NCBI GenBank assembly: GCA_013365365.1
Contig: JABVXU010000405.1
Span: forward strand, 1 to 49,093
Direction: 5' to 3'
DNA from: Cruorifilaria tuberocauda
Taxonomy: Eukaryota > Nematoda > Chromadorea > Rhabditida > Onchocercidae
Length of the DNA: 49,093 nt
The position numbers and the translations under genes were made by a program. Positions within the stretch are counted from its first letter, which is position 1, and each line of letters starts with the position of its first letter. The notes under the pieces are model-generated. The model had not been told where the DNA came from and made no database searches. It saw only the letters and a list, made by a program, of their open reading frames with translations. Shown here piece after piece: positions 14,701-25,526 of this stretch.

Positions 14701-15362
14701 TAGCATTAAAAAAAATTCATTTCAATATAATTGCAAAATTAATGCATTTTTTCATTAGTAAATTTGATTTACAAAAAAACAAATAATCAGCAAGTTGAAT
14801 ATAAATTGAAAATATTGAAATAATTTTAGACATAAGCTGAAATAAACCGTTAGAATAACGGACATGTCATTGCCACCAGGAAATTGATTAAACTTTTTTT
14901 TTGATAGCAATAATCAAACTTTGCTTATTATTCATAATAAATATTTTGTAATAGTTTATTTCATCTTCGATTATCACTTAAGAACCGAAGAAACTAAAGT
15001 AAGTAAGGAAACTAATTAGAACGAATTTTGATTTTGGAAAAAGAAAAATGATAAACCTGTACAGTTGTTATTGCTACTGATGATAAGATGATAGTCGAAA
15101 TGATTATTATCGGTGATTGCAGTGAATGATTAGACGTAACTAATCGACACGGGAAATGTTTCGTCATAGCGTAAATTGTCCGTTTAATAATATTCTTCCA
15201 CGTAAAATTCCTCAATTTTCGTCTTCTTCTTTAACAAATGATTCTCTTATCAGTGATAAGCAGCAATGATTCAACTGCTCATTGTCAATAAACGAATGAT
15301 GCGTGATAGTAATAAAAGTGAAGCTATCCATATATAAACCTGTTCGCTACGTATGTTTCCAT
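8748..15362 (-). CDS. Glypican-family heparan sulfate proteoglycan core protein, 3' end missing
   Basis: Glypicans are GPI-anchored heparan sulfate carriers that modulate BMP, Wnt and Hedgehog ligands at the cell surface; nematodes have lon-2 and gpn-1. Minus-strand coding exons: 15362-15340, 15228-15057, 14345-14162, 13646-13498, 13233-12974, 12527-12296, 11567-11385, 8851-8748. All junction phases agree and give about 435 residues. An N-terminal hydrophobic stretch (about residues 46-62) is preceded by a long basic leader; a start at Met29 would give a more ordinary signal peptide. Next come CLCEEENVE, resembling the CC..ME motif, and NCLQ..PFWKAFFGMEPIKI, resembling CL..PFG..P. Exon 6 has six cysteines, ending ECKHAMRDCL. 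Then one cysteine (RKCGR), and finally NFCND followed by CWNGT, the family hallmark. The 6-1-2 cysteine pattern fits the family. The last exon ends at a donor (AA|GTAAGT). The tail of roughly 100 residues (glycan sites and GPI signal) was not located. Exon 3's acceptor is the weakest junction. lon-2 versus gpn-1 cannot be decided. Confidence 0.85.
13903..13946. repeat. TAA/GATAAT-type microsatellite in a glypican intron
   Basis: A degenerate run of GATAATAATGATGATAATAA-like trinucleotides inside the intron between the exons at 14162 and 13646. Confidence 0.6.
15246..15260. promoter_or_regulatory. Palindromic GATA site in first glypican intron
   Basis: CTTATCA-G-TGATAAG is a perfect 7+1+7 palindrome carrying a GATA core on each strand. 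It lies in the 111-bp first intron of the glypican gene, under 150 bp from its 5' end. GATA-factor binding is inferred only from the motif, and such words are common across this window. Confidence 0.35.
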
Positions 15363-15388
15363 CGGAATCGAAATAAAATACAAAGACA

Positions 15389-15396
15389 CCTGAAAT
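15389..15396 (-). promoter_or_regulatory. Likely spliced-leader acceptor of the glypican gene
   Basis: On the minus strand ATAATTTCAG is followed by GTGTCTTTG, with the first exon base at 15389. The ATG of the model begins 27 bases later at 15362. The leading exon has no other credible start. This fits SL1 trans-splicing, although a cis intron with an upstream untranslated exon cannot be excluded. Confidence 0.5.
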
Positions 15397-16560
15397 TATT
15401 TCTAATTTAGAGAAAATTAAAATTGAATTTATAGAAAATAAAAGCTTAGTTCATAAAAACTTATTGCTAGATAAAATAGAAATTAAAAGAATTTTGTAAA
15501 TTTAAATTTATCACTGATAGCAATATTGTTGATATTATCAGGAAAGATAAGAAATGGTATGCACAAAGAAAGAAAAGGATAAAAACGATTTTCAGTATTA
15601 TCTTTTTTTTATTTAAGTAAACGTACATTCTTGAAACTGATAATTTAACAAAAAGAATTTGCACAATTACAGGAATCTTTCTTGCACTTTATTATCATAA
15701 GACTGTTTATGATTATCCTTTTTAAAATTAAAAAATTTTTTTACAAGCAAAACTTTTATCTTATCTGATTTAAAATAGCATTTTGTTCTAGCTGATCAAG
15801 GAAAATTAAGCTACAAGCGGGAGCATTCATTTTTCTGGATTATCAATGAATTTTATCAGATTGATATCATCAGTTATTGATTGAAAATATTAAGCAATGT
15901 TATGCAATTATGCATTAATGTTATGCTAAATTGTACAAAACCTAAATTGGTATTTTTCTATCAATAACCGATAATATCAATCTGTTAGATCTGAATCAAT
16001 AAATCTTATGCATTAATTATGCTTGTGATGAAGGATAAAAAAGTTATTGAACGATCGAGAAAGTTCGATTATCAATTATTTGTTGCTTGTCATTTTTAGC
16101 ACTTCGAAATGCTTTCCTTCCACCAATTCAAATTCTGATTGAAAGTTTCTTGTTTTATTTGAAACTTGCCTGCAGGCTTTTTCCTAAGTATATGTATATG
16201 TATGGTTTTTCTTTCTTTTCTTTGATTTTTCTTGATTATACTTAATTATTATCGATAGAAAAAAAGCACATATGTTCCTAATTGTATTACATAATTATAT
16301 TTTTTTCGGTTCATTTTTTAAAAAATTCCAAAAATTTATTGACGTCATTAAATCAACTTTAGTTGCTAAACGATCCGACTTTGGTAAATATTTGATCGAT
16401 TGCTGCATTATCCTATCAACAGCTTTATAAACTGATTGCTAAAATTTTTAGCTAACACAAATTTCAGTTAATAGCAGATTAATTCATTAATCAAGATTAA
16501 AGTTAAAATGTCATTTAGAGAAGTAAAATCGAAATATTAATTCAAAAAGAAGGAAGAGAA

Positions 16561-16711
16561 AAATGAACTGCAGGTTTATTTTCACTCAAATTCCAAAAAA
16601 TCATTATTTCACGAATATTTCACATTAAAATGGCGTCATGATGTCGCCAATTTGACGTATCCAGTAGAAGAGGATGAATTGAGAACCGCTATCATTAATC
16701 TCAATCAATGA
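16561..16711 (+). other. Orphan open frame with coding-like composition
   Basis: After a CTGCAG that could act as an acceptor (16574), the plus strand reads about 45 codons to a TGA at 16709-16711, including FHEYFTLKWRHDVANLTY and VEEDELRTAIINLNQ. The composition is far more protein-like than nearby frames. The opposite strand is also open for about 40 codons to a TAA near 16608 (LIEINDSGSQFILFYWIRQ), so the strand is uncertain. I recognise no family. It could be a terminal exon of an unseen gene, a pseudogene piece or chance. Confidence 0.3.
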
Positions 16712-18481
16712 TCCATCAGTAATTTGAGGTTTGAAATTAAGATTGCTTGTGAGAAATTTTTATTAACTATAATAATTATTCGTTTTAACATGATATTATT
16801 AGCATGAAAAAATTTTATTTAGAATTGAAAATTTACAATTCCTTTTGTTATAAATACAGCGAATTCAAATTTCTCATTGTTTTTATCATTTAAACGTTTT
16901 ATCATTTATCAGTTTTTAGGATAAAAGTTAAAAGTTAAATATTTGTTATTAGTAGTTTAATAATTGTATATATTAAATGAATTTTGAATATCTTCTCATT
17001 ATTTTATTCTAAAAATTTGGTAAAATGAATAATTCTAAAGGAATTGAATTATTTGATTAAATTTGTATTACATTTATCAGTGAATATGTAATTACGTTGA
17101 TAACATATAAGTGAATTATGTCTATAACAGTGATAAGATATTTTATCACTAATAATTTAAAGAAATGCATTAATTAAATTAAAAAAACGGCGAATTCCTC
17201 TTGTTTCGTTTGAGTAATTTGAGAATATATCTAATGAATATAATGCCATTGTAATGGAACAATCTAATTTAGGTTTCTGTGACAAAGCTGAAAGTGAAAT
17301 TAACAAATTATTAATTATTAGTCAAGTAATTTAGAAGTTCGATGAAATTCTAAGTATAGGAGAGAAAGGCACTACATTCATCACCTTAATTAATTGATTA
17401 ATTAAGCGCCATCTATATGATGGAAAGTAAAAATTTATCAGTCTCAATGATTATTTTCTTCATACTTCAAAAAAGAGAAAAGACAAAAAAAGTTTTCTCT
17501 TTCATTTCGTTTTATTTAAGCGCCATCAATTCAATTGTTTGCACAATGTTCATTAAGCTAAAAGAAAAAAAATTGGTAAATTATCAAATATTTGTGAAGA
17601 AAATGACTTTTAATTAAAAACGAAGAATTTCCATTTCATATTATTCCATTTCATTTATTAAATTCACATTATTTTCATCTATTAAATAACTATACTGTCA
17701 ATAGAATCGTTATATTAAAGTTTTTTCCGAATATTTTTTCGTACTTATAATTTTTTAGTTTTTCATGAGTAATTTAAGTAATAGATTACTGGGAAAATAG
17801 ATAATTACAATAATATTATCATCAAATTTATAGAATCTAAAGATAATATAATAAATAATTAAATGCTATTAAAATATGATTTGCTACCAATAATTTAAAT
17901 AACTTTAAGTCTTCTAAAATTCTAAATCTTTATCAGATGAACAATATCAAAATTCAGTGATTACATGCCTAATCAAAAAAAGATTTGAATAATTTTGTTT
18001 GGCTTTGAACTAAACGTCGATGTTCGCTTACTTCCGATCATGCGAAAAGGTGGTGACATTAATGAACTTATTTTAGTTAATTAACAATAACATGACTTTT
18101 TTCTGTCCAGTTGTCTTGAATCTTAAGAATCTAGATATTGGAAACAAGTTAAAGACTTATAATATTATTGGCCATTTTAATTGAAAAAGCTTAATTTGTA
18201 TTTTTATTAATATAATGAATCAAATTATTTATTGTTATTTCATAAGAAAATGTTACATGAAGTATTTTAATAGCATGGGAAATGAAAATGATCAACAAAT
18301 GTATAATTATCATAAGAAATTCCATATACTTAAAATAAATTTTTTTAAATCTCATTAAGTTAAAATTATTTTTTTAAATATATTAATAACAGTAAAATTC
18401 AATACTTCAAATACGAATTTTTGCATACACTTTTCCTATGATATAATAGTATACACATTTTAGTTTTCAAATTACGCTATT

Positions 18482-18513
18482 GAGAGAGAGAGAAAGGGAG
18501 AGAGGAAAGAAAG
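18482..18513. repeat. GA-rich microsatellite
   Basis: GAGAGAGAGAGAAAGGGAGAGAGG-type purine run in non-coding DNA. Confidence 0.7.
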
Positions 18514-20179
18514 ATAATTAAGTTAAAAAAAATGATGAATAACCTGAACGTTTGTTCTTATATAGGTAAGAGTTTATTGACAAAAGCTTCCGAAAAAAAA
18601 CGTCAAGATAGTATCCGTTAAACAAATAAAATCTACTTATTCACTTGAAACAATAATGATAAATATTATTTTCCTGTCCTCTTCTTGTGCCCGCCGCCTC
18701 CATCCTCCAAGAGTTCTCAGATAGATCGGAGATTACCACTAGCATAAAAGTTTTAATAATAACATACGGTATGTGTATTTTATGCCATAAAAATAATTAT
18801 AATTAAAAGTGGATTTTTAAATTTCTTTTTTCTAACTTTCTAATTCTACTAATTTAATTTTCTAACTGCTTTACTTATTTAAGAAATACTATGGAAGGAA
18901 AATACTTTTATATATCAAAATTATTAATGAAATGAATCTTCAAAACATATATGAAGAAATAGAAGATTCCTTAGTGAATTTTTCACAGTTTCCTATTCTC
19001 ATTCAATTTGCTTGTAAAATTATTTTTTATAGATTATTTATAGTATTATTATAGAGATCATTAATTGAATGAAAAAAATTGTTGATATTCTAATGAAAAG
19101 CTTGATGATTTATAGCGTACTGTATCATACTGTGGTGCTTATTACCGTATTCGGAAGTATTTTTTCGTTGACATCATATTTAATGCATTAATGCATTAAT
19201 TTGTATAATAAAGTGAAATGACGATCAAAAAACTGTGATCAATCTAAAATCCGGAAGGTAATTTTGAATAGTGACGAGTTAATCAAAGAATCTATTACAT
19301 ACATTACATATGCCAAGAATCAGCCGTATACGATGCGATTTGTAGGATTGAATTTATGATTGAAAACCTGAAACGAATCTTGATACAGCAGAATGAAATG
19401 CTTAGTAAAATATTAAATACTAAAGGGTTGGGTCATGGTTAGGTGCTGTAGATAATTTTTGGAACAATGGTGCTGAGTTTTAATTAATTTAAGAGATCAA
19501 CCATTTTCACATTTATAGCTCTCACTGGAAAAAACGAAATTAATTGATAATTAATTAAAATAGCAAAATACGATATGTATGATGGTAACTTACTTTAAAC
19601 TATAACAAATACGGTAATATTGCCTAATGATAGTTGCGCATTTCATTGGAATGTTACTAATTAAATAATAACTATCATCCATATATCAATCTATTATATC
19701 GTATATTGAATTAAAATATATTTTGAAAAAATAGAAGATTACTTGATAAATAGTAGCCGTAATGATAACAAAAGGTATATGAAAATAAGAAAATTGCCGT
19801 ATAAGCTTTAGTTTGTTAATAAAGTTGAAATTACCAAATTCTAAAATTTTTTTTTATAATTTAATAAAATTTAAATAATTAAGTATTGATGAATGATGAC
19901 AAAATGGAGCATTTTTGAAAGAAAGTGAGCAACTTTGTGGTACAAAAGCGAATTGAATTAAATGATAATGACAGGTAACAACGATATTAATGAATATAAA
20001 AAATAATTAAAGTATAGTTAAGAATAAGTAACAGAATATTTCAAGTTTTTCGAGTATAAGTTAAAGAAACACAAATCTAACTGTTACTGTAATCAAGAAC
20101 AGGATTACTACGTTAATCGAAATCATAGAAGATCATCGAAAAAAAACGCTCCATGATTTATTTCTTAACAAGAATTGCG

Positions 20180-20220
20180 GAGAGAGAGAGAGAAAGAGAA
20201 AGGGAGAGAGAGGGAAGGAG
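20180..20220. repeat. GA-rich microsatellite
   Basis: AGAGAGAGAGAGAAAGAG purine run. It produces the SLSLSLSL tail of a spurious minus-strand frame at 20158-20397. Confidence 0.7.
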
Positions 20221-20964
20221 CTGGTTATTTTCAGTGATAATAGTAAGAATGTTTGATGGAGCAGTAAAATATTTTGGGAAAACATCTGGAATGATTGAGA
20301 TAGACAAAATAATAAAAATGCATTGAGAGAAATACATCAAATAACCAAAAAGAATAATTAACCTATTTTTATCAGTATTTATGAATTTTGAGTGCAACTA
20401 ACCAAAGAGGTTATCAAATTTCTAATTCCAAACTATTTACAGGTTAACTGTCTCAATTCTTACAAGAAAATTCCTCTTAAATTGTTAGACAACTTCAATC
20501 TCTAATCTTACGAAACAATACTGCTTTAAATGAATAATTACGAATACTACTTATTAGTAAGTCAGTAAGTAGAATCAAAGTCTAATGTTTCAACCATTAC
20601 CTCAGAATCTTATCTAAGATCCAAACTTAAGTTTTTAAATAAATCAATCGTAAATTATCTTAATTATCGTATTACTGTAAAATTATGCAAAGCATTTTTA
20701 TTATTTTTGTTCATGCAAAGCGCAAATCTTCCTTTGAAAGAAACGGCCACGTGTTTTAGAAAATGAAAGATCAATTTGTGGTTTTGGGAAAGGAAAAGAG
20801 AAAGACTATGCTAAGTAAATGTATAAAGTTAGCTAGAAAAACTTAAAATATTAGATTAGATATTAAATTACTTCAATCAAAGTATAACCATTTGAATTAT
20901 CAGTTGATCTGGCATGATATCAGTTAGATAAAAATTTTAAAGCATAAACATACTTTGGTTTACC

Positions 20965-21085
20965 TGAAATTTATTGGCGATGCTTAATTCTATCAAAGAT
21001 TTACCACTTGGCGGATATATGAAAAGCTTAATGGAGTGTAAGTAACCGGTTCTCAGCAATGTATAAACGCTTAAATTTTAAAGTG
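20965..21085 (-). other. Exon-like segment, gene unknown
   Basis: On the minus strand about 36 codons are open from a TAA near 21085 to a good donor (TTTCAG|GTAAAC at 20965). The segment includes LLRTGYLHSIKLFIYPPSGK and ends SLIELSIANKFQ. The possible acceptor is TTTAAG near 21078. The plus strand also offers a short frame ending at a GTAAGT donor (AMLNSIKDLPLGGYMKSLME), so orientation is not settled. I recognise no domain and found no partner exon. Confidence 0.3.
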
Positions 21086-21776
21086 CTGCGAGGATATCGG
21101 CGAATATTCAAGTATTCTTAATATACTCATCTATTTCTTCAATCATTATTACTTATCACTTAAATCGTAACATATCATCTATATGCATCACAAGACGTTA
21201 TTAAAGTGTCTGAATTAGATTCTAGTTGCCGTAAGCCGTAAAAAGTATATGAATCAGACAGAATGTACTTTTTGTCTTTGTCGTGAAGTACCTGATTAGA
21301 AGTGATAACTTTTGTGCATTATATATGACATGGGATATTACTGCATTATTGTGAAATGAAATGTATTTTGAAATATATTTACCACAAGTAAAATAAATAG
21401 GATATGATTAGAATGAAAAACATTGATCAGTCGGAAGATTTTTTGATTTTTAATTTTTATTGAAAAGTGTATGCATTGCTATACAAACTTATATTATACA
21501 ATTTATTATTATTATTGATTCATTTTAAGTGTTCAAGGAAAATATTTCAATTTTTTGAGTACAGCGACAAAATTTATCGATTATACTCATATTTTTATCA
21601 TTTGCTTACTTTTTGTTGATAGTAAATGACAAACGAAATTACACTATAGTAAACAAGAACGATGATAAAAATTAAAATAGAATTTTTTAAATTGATCTTT
21701 GGATTGAATTCAACTTTTTCTCTTTGAATTTTGCTCATTCTATTATAATTATATTAGATAATGATAAGAATTATCA

Positions 21777-21841
21777 CATATGAAGAATTATTTCACTATC
21801 AACATAATATTTTATATTGTGTTGAAAAAATTTTTCATATG
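21777..21841. repeat. Nested inverted repeat, possible hairpin
   Basis: Outer arms CATATGAA (21777-21784) and TTCATATG (21834-21841) enclose inner arms CAACATAATAT (21800-21810) and ATATTGTGTTG (21814-21824). The inner arms pair over 11 bp with one G-U type pair and a 3-base loop. The whole can fold into a hairpin with an internal loop. No transcript evidence is available. Confidence 0.5.
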
Positions 21842-22422
21842 GGATTTCGAGATTTTCAAGATTACAAAGGAGAAATTAATTTGACCAAACTTTTCAAATG
21901 AAATGATGATAGCATTTCAACTTTCCCTTTTCTCTCTTTTTCCTCTCCCTATCTCTCTCTCCAATAACACAGTTTGTTTTAAACAGAGAAATAAAGCTAA
22001 AGGATAAGAAGATAAAACGATGCGTCATAAAAAATACAAAAGTTTCATTACAGTAAACTCGAATGAATTAAAAATATAGGTCAAATAGTACAAAATGGAA
22101 AATGCATACCAAATAGAAGAAAATATAAAAAAGATGAGCAACTTTGTAATTTTCTCGATTACAATTTCGTGTGAAAGGTCATATGAAAAATGACGAAAGA
22201 TCAACGATTAAAATTAAATATATTTGAATTGAACAAATTAAATATTTAAGAAATAGTGAGAAAGAGATCTGAAATGTTGGAAGTTTGAAAGAAAATCCGT
22301 TACAAAATAGGAATTGGAAAAAACATAAATAATTTTTGTATTACAAAGCAAATCAAAAGAAAATTGAATGAAAGAAATGAAATAACAATAAAATAAATGG
22401 TTCTTTTTCTATTTTATCGCTA

Positions 22423-22545
22423 TTATTATTATTATTATCATTATCATTACATTGCTGTTGTTGCCGCTGAAAAGGTAAAAAGAAAATTCCGGTGATCGAA
22501 TCGAATCGGATCAGATCGGATCAAATTGAATCGAATGGACAATTA
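22423..22545. repeat. ATT microsatellite and GAATCGGATC-type degenerate repeat
   Basis: (ATT)n/ATTATC units at 22423-22450 are followed at about 22497-22540 by a degenerate 5/10-base repeat built from GAATC and GGATC words. Non-coding. Confidence 0.55.
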
Positions 22546-23343
22546 ATCGTGCAATTGAGTAGCAAAAACTGTTGCGTCGGTTTGGGTTTGGTTAATGTAA
22601 ATTGTCGCAGAGTGATTGATTAGATGACAATCATTGGAATTGTTATCAATTGATGACCACCCACAATATGTTTTAACTTTTCTTTCATCTTATCATCGAT
22701 GTATTTCAGATTTTGACATGCAAATTAATAGCGAATATTACGCAGAATTTTCATTTCAAATGTAATTTTTTGTTTTTATTAAATGGCTGATTCATTGATA
22801 CGAAATTTTCTCTAAAACTATTCAAAAGTTTATTTTAAAGTATAAAATATTTTGTTAAAATACTTTTAAATACTCTTAATACTTTAAATTATAAAGTTAT
22901 TTTAAAGTTTCGAATTTATCATTCGTATGATTTAATAAATTAAATTGCAGTGTTTTACGAGGTATAATTTCAGTGGTAATATTTCCAAATAAAAATAAAC
23001 GTTAACTCGAATCGATGTAACAATATTTAATACTTATAAATTATCATATCAACAGTCAACAGATAAGCGAAAGTGTAAGATCTATCCAGTACGTAAGATG
23101 ATAAAGTATAAGCATTTCTTTTTATTTCTGTACTACTAATAGCAATGCATCAAATGAATGAAAAAACTAATTAATTAGGATGAAATGTTTCCTTCCATTT
23201 TCATTTCCGTTTGATGAAATGAATTTTCATGAAAATGTTTCCTACTACTTTCATTGTATTCCTCTGAATTGTTGTAAACTTTTACTTTGAATTGGTTACT
23301 GTTAATTTTGAACTATTTTAACTATTACAAATATTTTGCGTCT

Positions 23344-23765
23344 GATCCAACTAATCCTGTTACTCCATCTTCTTGTGGAACTTACTAATAAATAAAGTTG
23401 TTTTGTCGAAAGATAAACCAGGAAAATTTCTTACATTTGGTAAGAAATCTAGTGTGGAAGAAATAATTATGGCAGGATTATAGTTCGTCAGAAGGGAGTG
23501 GCCACAAAAGAAAGTACAGAGTTGTAGATTTTAAACGTAATAGAGCTAAGGTATGGTTGAAAAATAGAGTATGACCGGAATAGAAGCGGGTTTTTGACAT
23601 AAAATATAAGAGTGATAATACTAGATCTTATATATTAGCTCCACAGAATGTGAAGCCTGGTGATCTTGTAATATCAGGTGTTATTGGCAGGTAATTGTTT
23701 GCCACTAAAATGTATACCTGTTGTTCTTTTGTAAAGTGCAAGTTAAACGCCTCTGATTGCTGGAA
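23344..23765 (+). pseudogene. rplB: Decayed bacterial (Wolbachia-like) 50S ribosomal protein L2 gene
   Basis: L2 is the core 50S protein beside the peptidyl-transferase centre. Four L2 blocks occur in order on the plus strand: NPVTPSS near the N terminus (23354-23374), INKVVLSKDKPGKFLTFGKK (about 23389-23448), SGHKRKYRVVDFKRNRAKV (23497-23553), and SYILAPQNVKPGDLVISG (about 23628-23681). Then comes GNCLPLKCIPV (about 23692-23724). Frameshifts and stops separate them, and the C-terminal third is missing (about 175 of the usual 275 residues remain). The wording is bacterial and alphaproteobacterial in style, unlike animal mitochondrial L2 as I recall it. There are no splice sites. The inference is a Wolbachia-to-nucleus transfer (nuwt) that has decayed neutrally. 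An old mitochondrial-L2 retrocopy is the less likely alternative. Confidence 0.8.
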
Positions 23766-23819
23766 TTATTTAAATTAACATTTTTGTTTATATTGTATAT
23801 TTTAACATGCATTAGCGTT

Positions 23820-24310
23820 CGTAACATACAAATAATGTAAAGAAGGGCAGGAAATTAATCCAACTTCTTGACGATATTCTTTCGGATCAGAATCAGATTG
23901 ATTTTCTTTTCTTCAGAATCATATTGATAATGGGGCATTAAATTCTTAGTCTTTCTCCGATCTTTCTCACATACAGTGACCGCAAGTTTTCTACAATTAT
24001 GTTATACAACATGGAATTTATGCTGAATAATGTCTTCGAAACCAAAAATTCTGTGCCCTTTCCGATCTGTTAGTATTCAAGTTGGGTTAAGTGATGACTC
24101 ACTCAAAGACTCTCTTCATGAATATTTCAAAACTGTATAGCGAATAGGGTAATATGAATTTTTGGCGATGGAATGTTGCTAATTACATTTGATTCGATGT
24201 ATAATGGACAGGTGTTATATGGTAAAGTACTGTAATCCGATTTTATAGACTATCGAGATATAAATTGTGGCACGGAATATCATTAAAGGAAATCTGTACT
24301 TGTTACAAGG
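23820..24310 (+). other. Protein-like relic next to the rplB pseudogene, origin unknown
   Basis: The plus strand shows short runs of protein-like wording broken by stops. Examples are KKGRKLIQLLDDILSDQNQI near 23840, SVSIQVGLSDDSLKDSLHEY near 24070, and FGDGMLLITFDSMYNGQVLY near 24160. They lie in different frames. I do not recognise the parent gene. It may be a continuation of the endosymbiont insertion or a separate decayed gene or repeat. Confidence 0.3.
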
Positions 24311-24929
24311 TTAGAATATAATAAATTTTAACTTAAAAATTTCCAAATTACTTATCTTGAACAATAGTATTAGGTTTTTAAATTAACAACGCTTACTGTT
24401 TGATATTTGAAAAACAATTGGAGAATTTCGAAATCAAAGAAACTACAAAGACTAAACATAATGGTACATTGCAAAATAATTTTGCAAACAATTACTCATT
24501 TGATTGGAATTTTTCATTCTTTCTTTATTCTTCGATTTGATTTTCTTTTCCAATAATTTGATAAACTGATAAAAGTTAAGATTTGTATAATTCCTTTGTT
24601 TTAAAACTCTTCAAGCATTTATTGAAAAGTTGGATGTATTAATGAGGATATTATTTCCTTCCTCTCCTTCACTTCCCTTTTCCTTCAGTGATTTTAAATA
24701 ATACAGCTAAACGGAAATTTTAATTCGTCAAATTATGAACACAAGCAAAATTAATGATTATTGAAAAGTTAGTAATTTCATTTGTGTAATCATTTATCGC
24801 ATTATTTCTTGGGATTGAAATTTATCTTGCAGTTCAAAAAATTTTTATTACACTCATTGCCATTTCTTTCATCCAACCACTGCTGAATGATATGATAAGA
24901 GAGTGTTGAAGCATGTAACTTCAAATTGC

Positions 24930-25004
24930 ATGCGACTTTTTTGCAATCAGGAATCTGCAACGCTGACAAGCATAATTCGAGAGCTGAAAGAGATTTCCTC
25001 TACG
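24930..25004 (+). other. Candidate upstream or alternative first exon of the phosphatase gene
   Basis: ATG at 24930 opens 25 codons, including MRLFCNQESATLTSIIRELK, and ends ISST at a donor-like ACG|GTATGC. The phase is 0, which would join in frame to the phosphatase exon beginning at 26309 and lengthen the N terminus by about 37 residues. The composition looks coding. Against it, the acceptor at 26309 is well placed for trans-splicing and the shorter protein already has full PP1 length. Confidence 0.25.
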
Positions 25005-25310
25005 GTATGCATATTAATAGAAATAAGCATTTAAGAAAGATATAATTATCGCCTCCATATATCGGGTAATACTTTGATAAGTTGAAAAGCAATACCATAT
25101 AGCTTATCACGCACGGGAACCGTGTGATGCTGTGTTAAATTATGTGAAAATACTGTATAATACCACGTAAACGGTAAACGAATTTTGTAATCGATATTTA
25201 CGTAAGAGATATTCTACAAAAAAATGATGTGAGCAATACTGTAACAATATTAAGTGCAGGTGATACTGTATAAATTATATGAACTTATAACAAGCAATAT
25301 CACAATTTAA

Positions 25311-25526
25311 ATGAATGTGATTACAGGTATGATTAGCCGTAGCGTGTATTTTCCGAATATGGGAAGTTGCAAATTGTTGATTGGTCTAAAAAATGGGATG
25401 AAAATAGATTTCTTCCTATGGATTGGAATTGCTAAATTCTATGAATGTACGCTGTTCAGTGAAATCAAATGGAATTTGCTTCTTTTTCGAACAACAAAAT
25501 TTTTAATTTCAAAAATCGTTGAGTGA
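25311..25526 (+). other. Orphan 71-codon open frame
   Basis: An open frame from ATG 25311 to TGA with mixed composition (for example MISRSVYFPNMGSCKLLIGL). An acceptor-like GATTACAG lies inside its start. A second frame over the same DNA reads YGKLQIVDWSKKWDENRFLP, faintly like the start of thiopurine-methyltransferase-type proteins, but nothing further supports that. It may be a relic or chance. Confidence 0.2.

Larger units (their letters stand above)
15397..23340. other. Spacer with orphan exon-like segments, no assigned gene
   Basis: Mostly low-complexity AT-rich DNA. It contains GA microsatellites (18482-18513, 20180-20220), a nested inverted repeat (21777-21841) and exon-like islands at about 16.6 kb and 21.0 kb, listed separately. 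A short GC-rich patch at 18670-18730 (around GCCCGCCGCCTCC) stands out but shows no clear splice donor or start. I could not join any of these into a gene. Confidence 0.5.

Noticed and set aside
18000..18062. Short frame FELNVDVRLLPIMRKGGDIN
   Set aside because: Only about 26 codons, with no acceptor or start and no related exons nearby. It is too short to support.
23344..23765. Reading the L2 relic as a functional nuclear mitochondrial ribosomal protein gene
   Set aside because: Frameshifts and stops separate the blocks with no splice sites, and the C-terminal third is absent.
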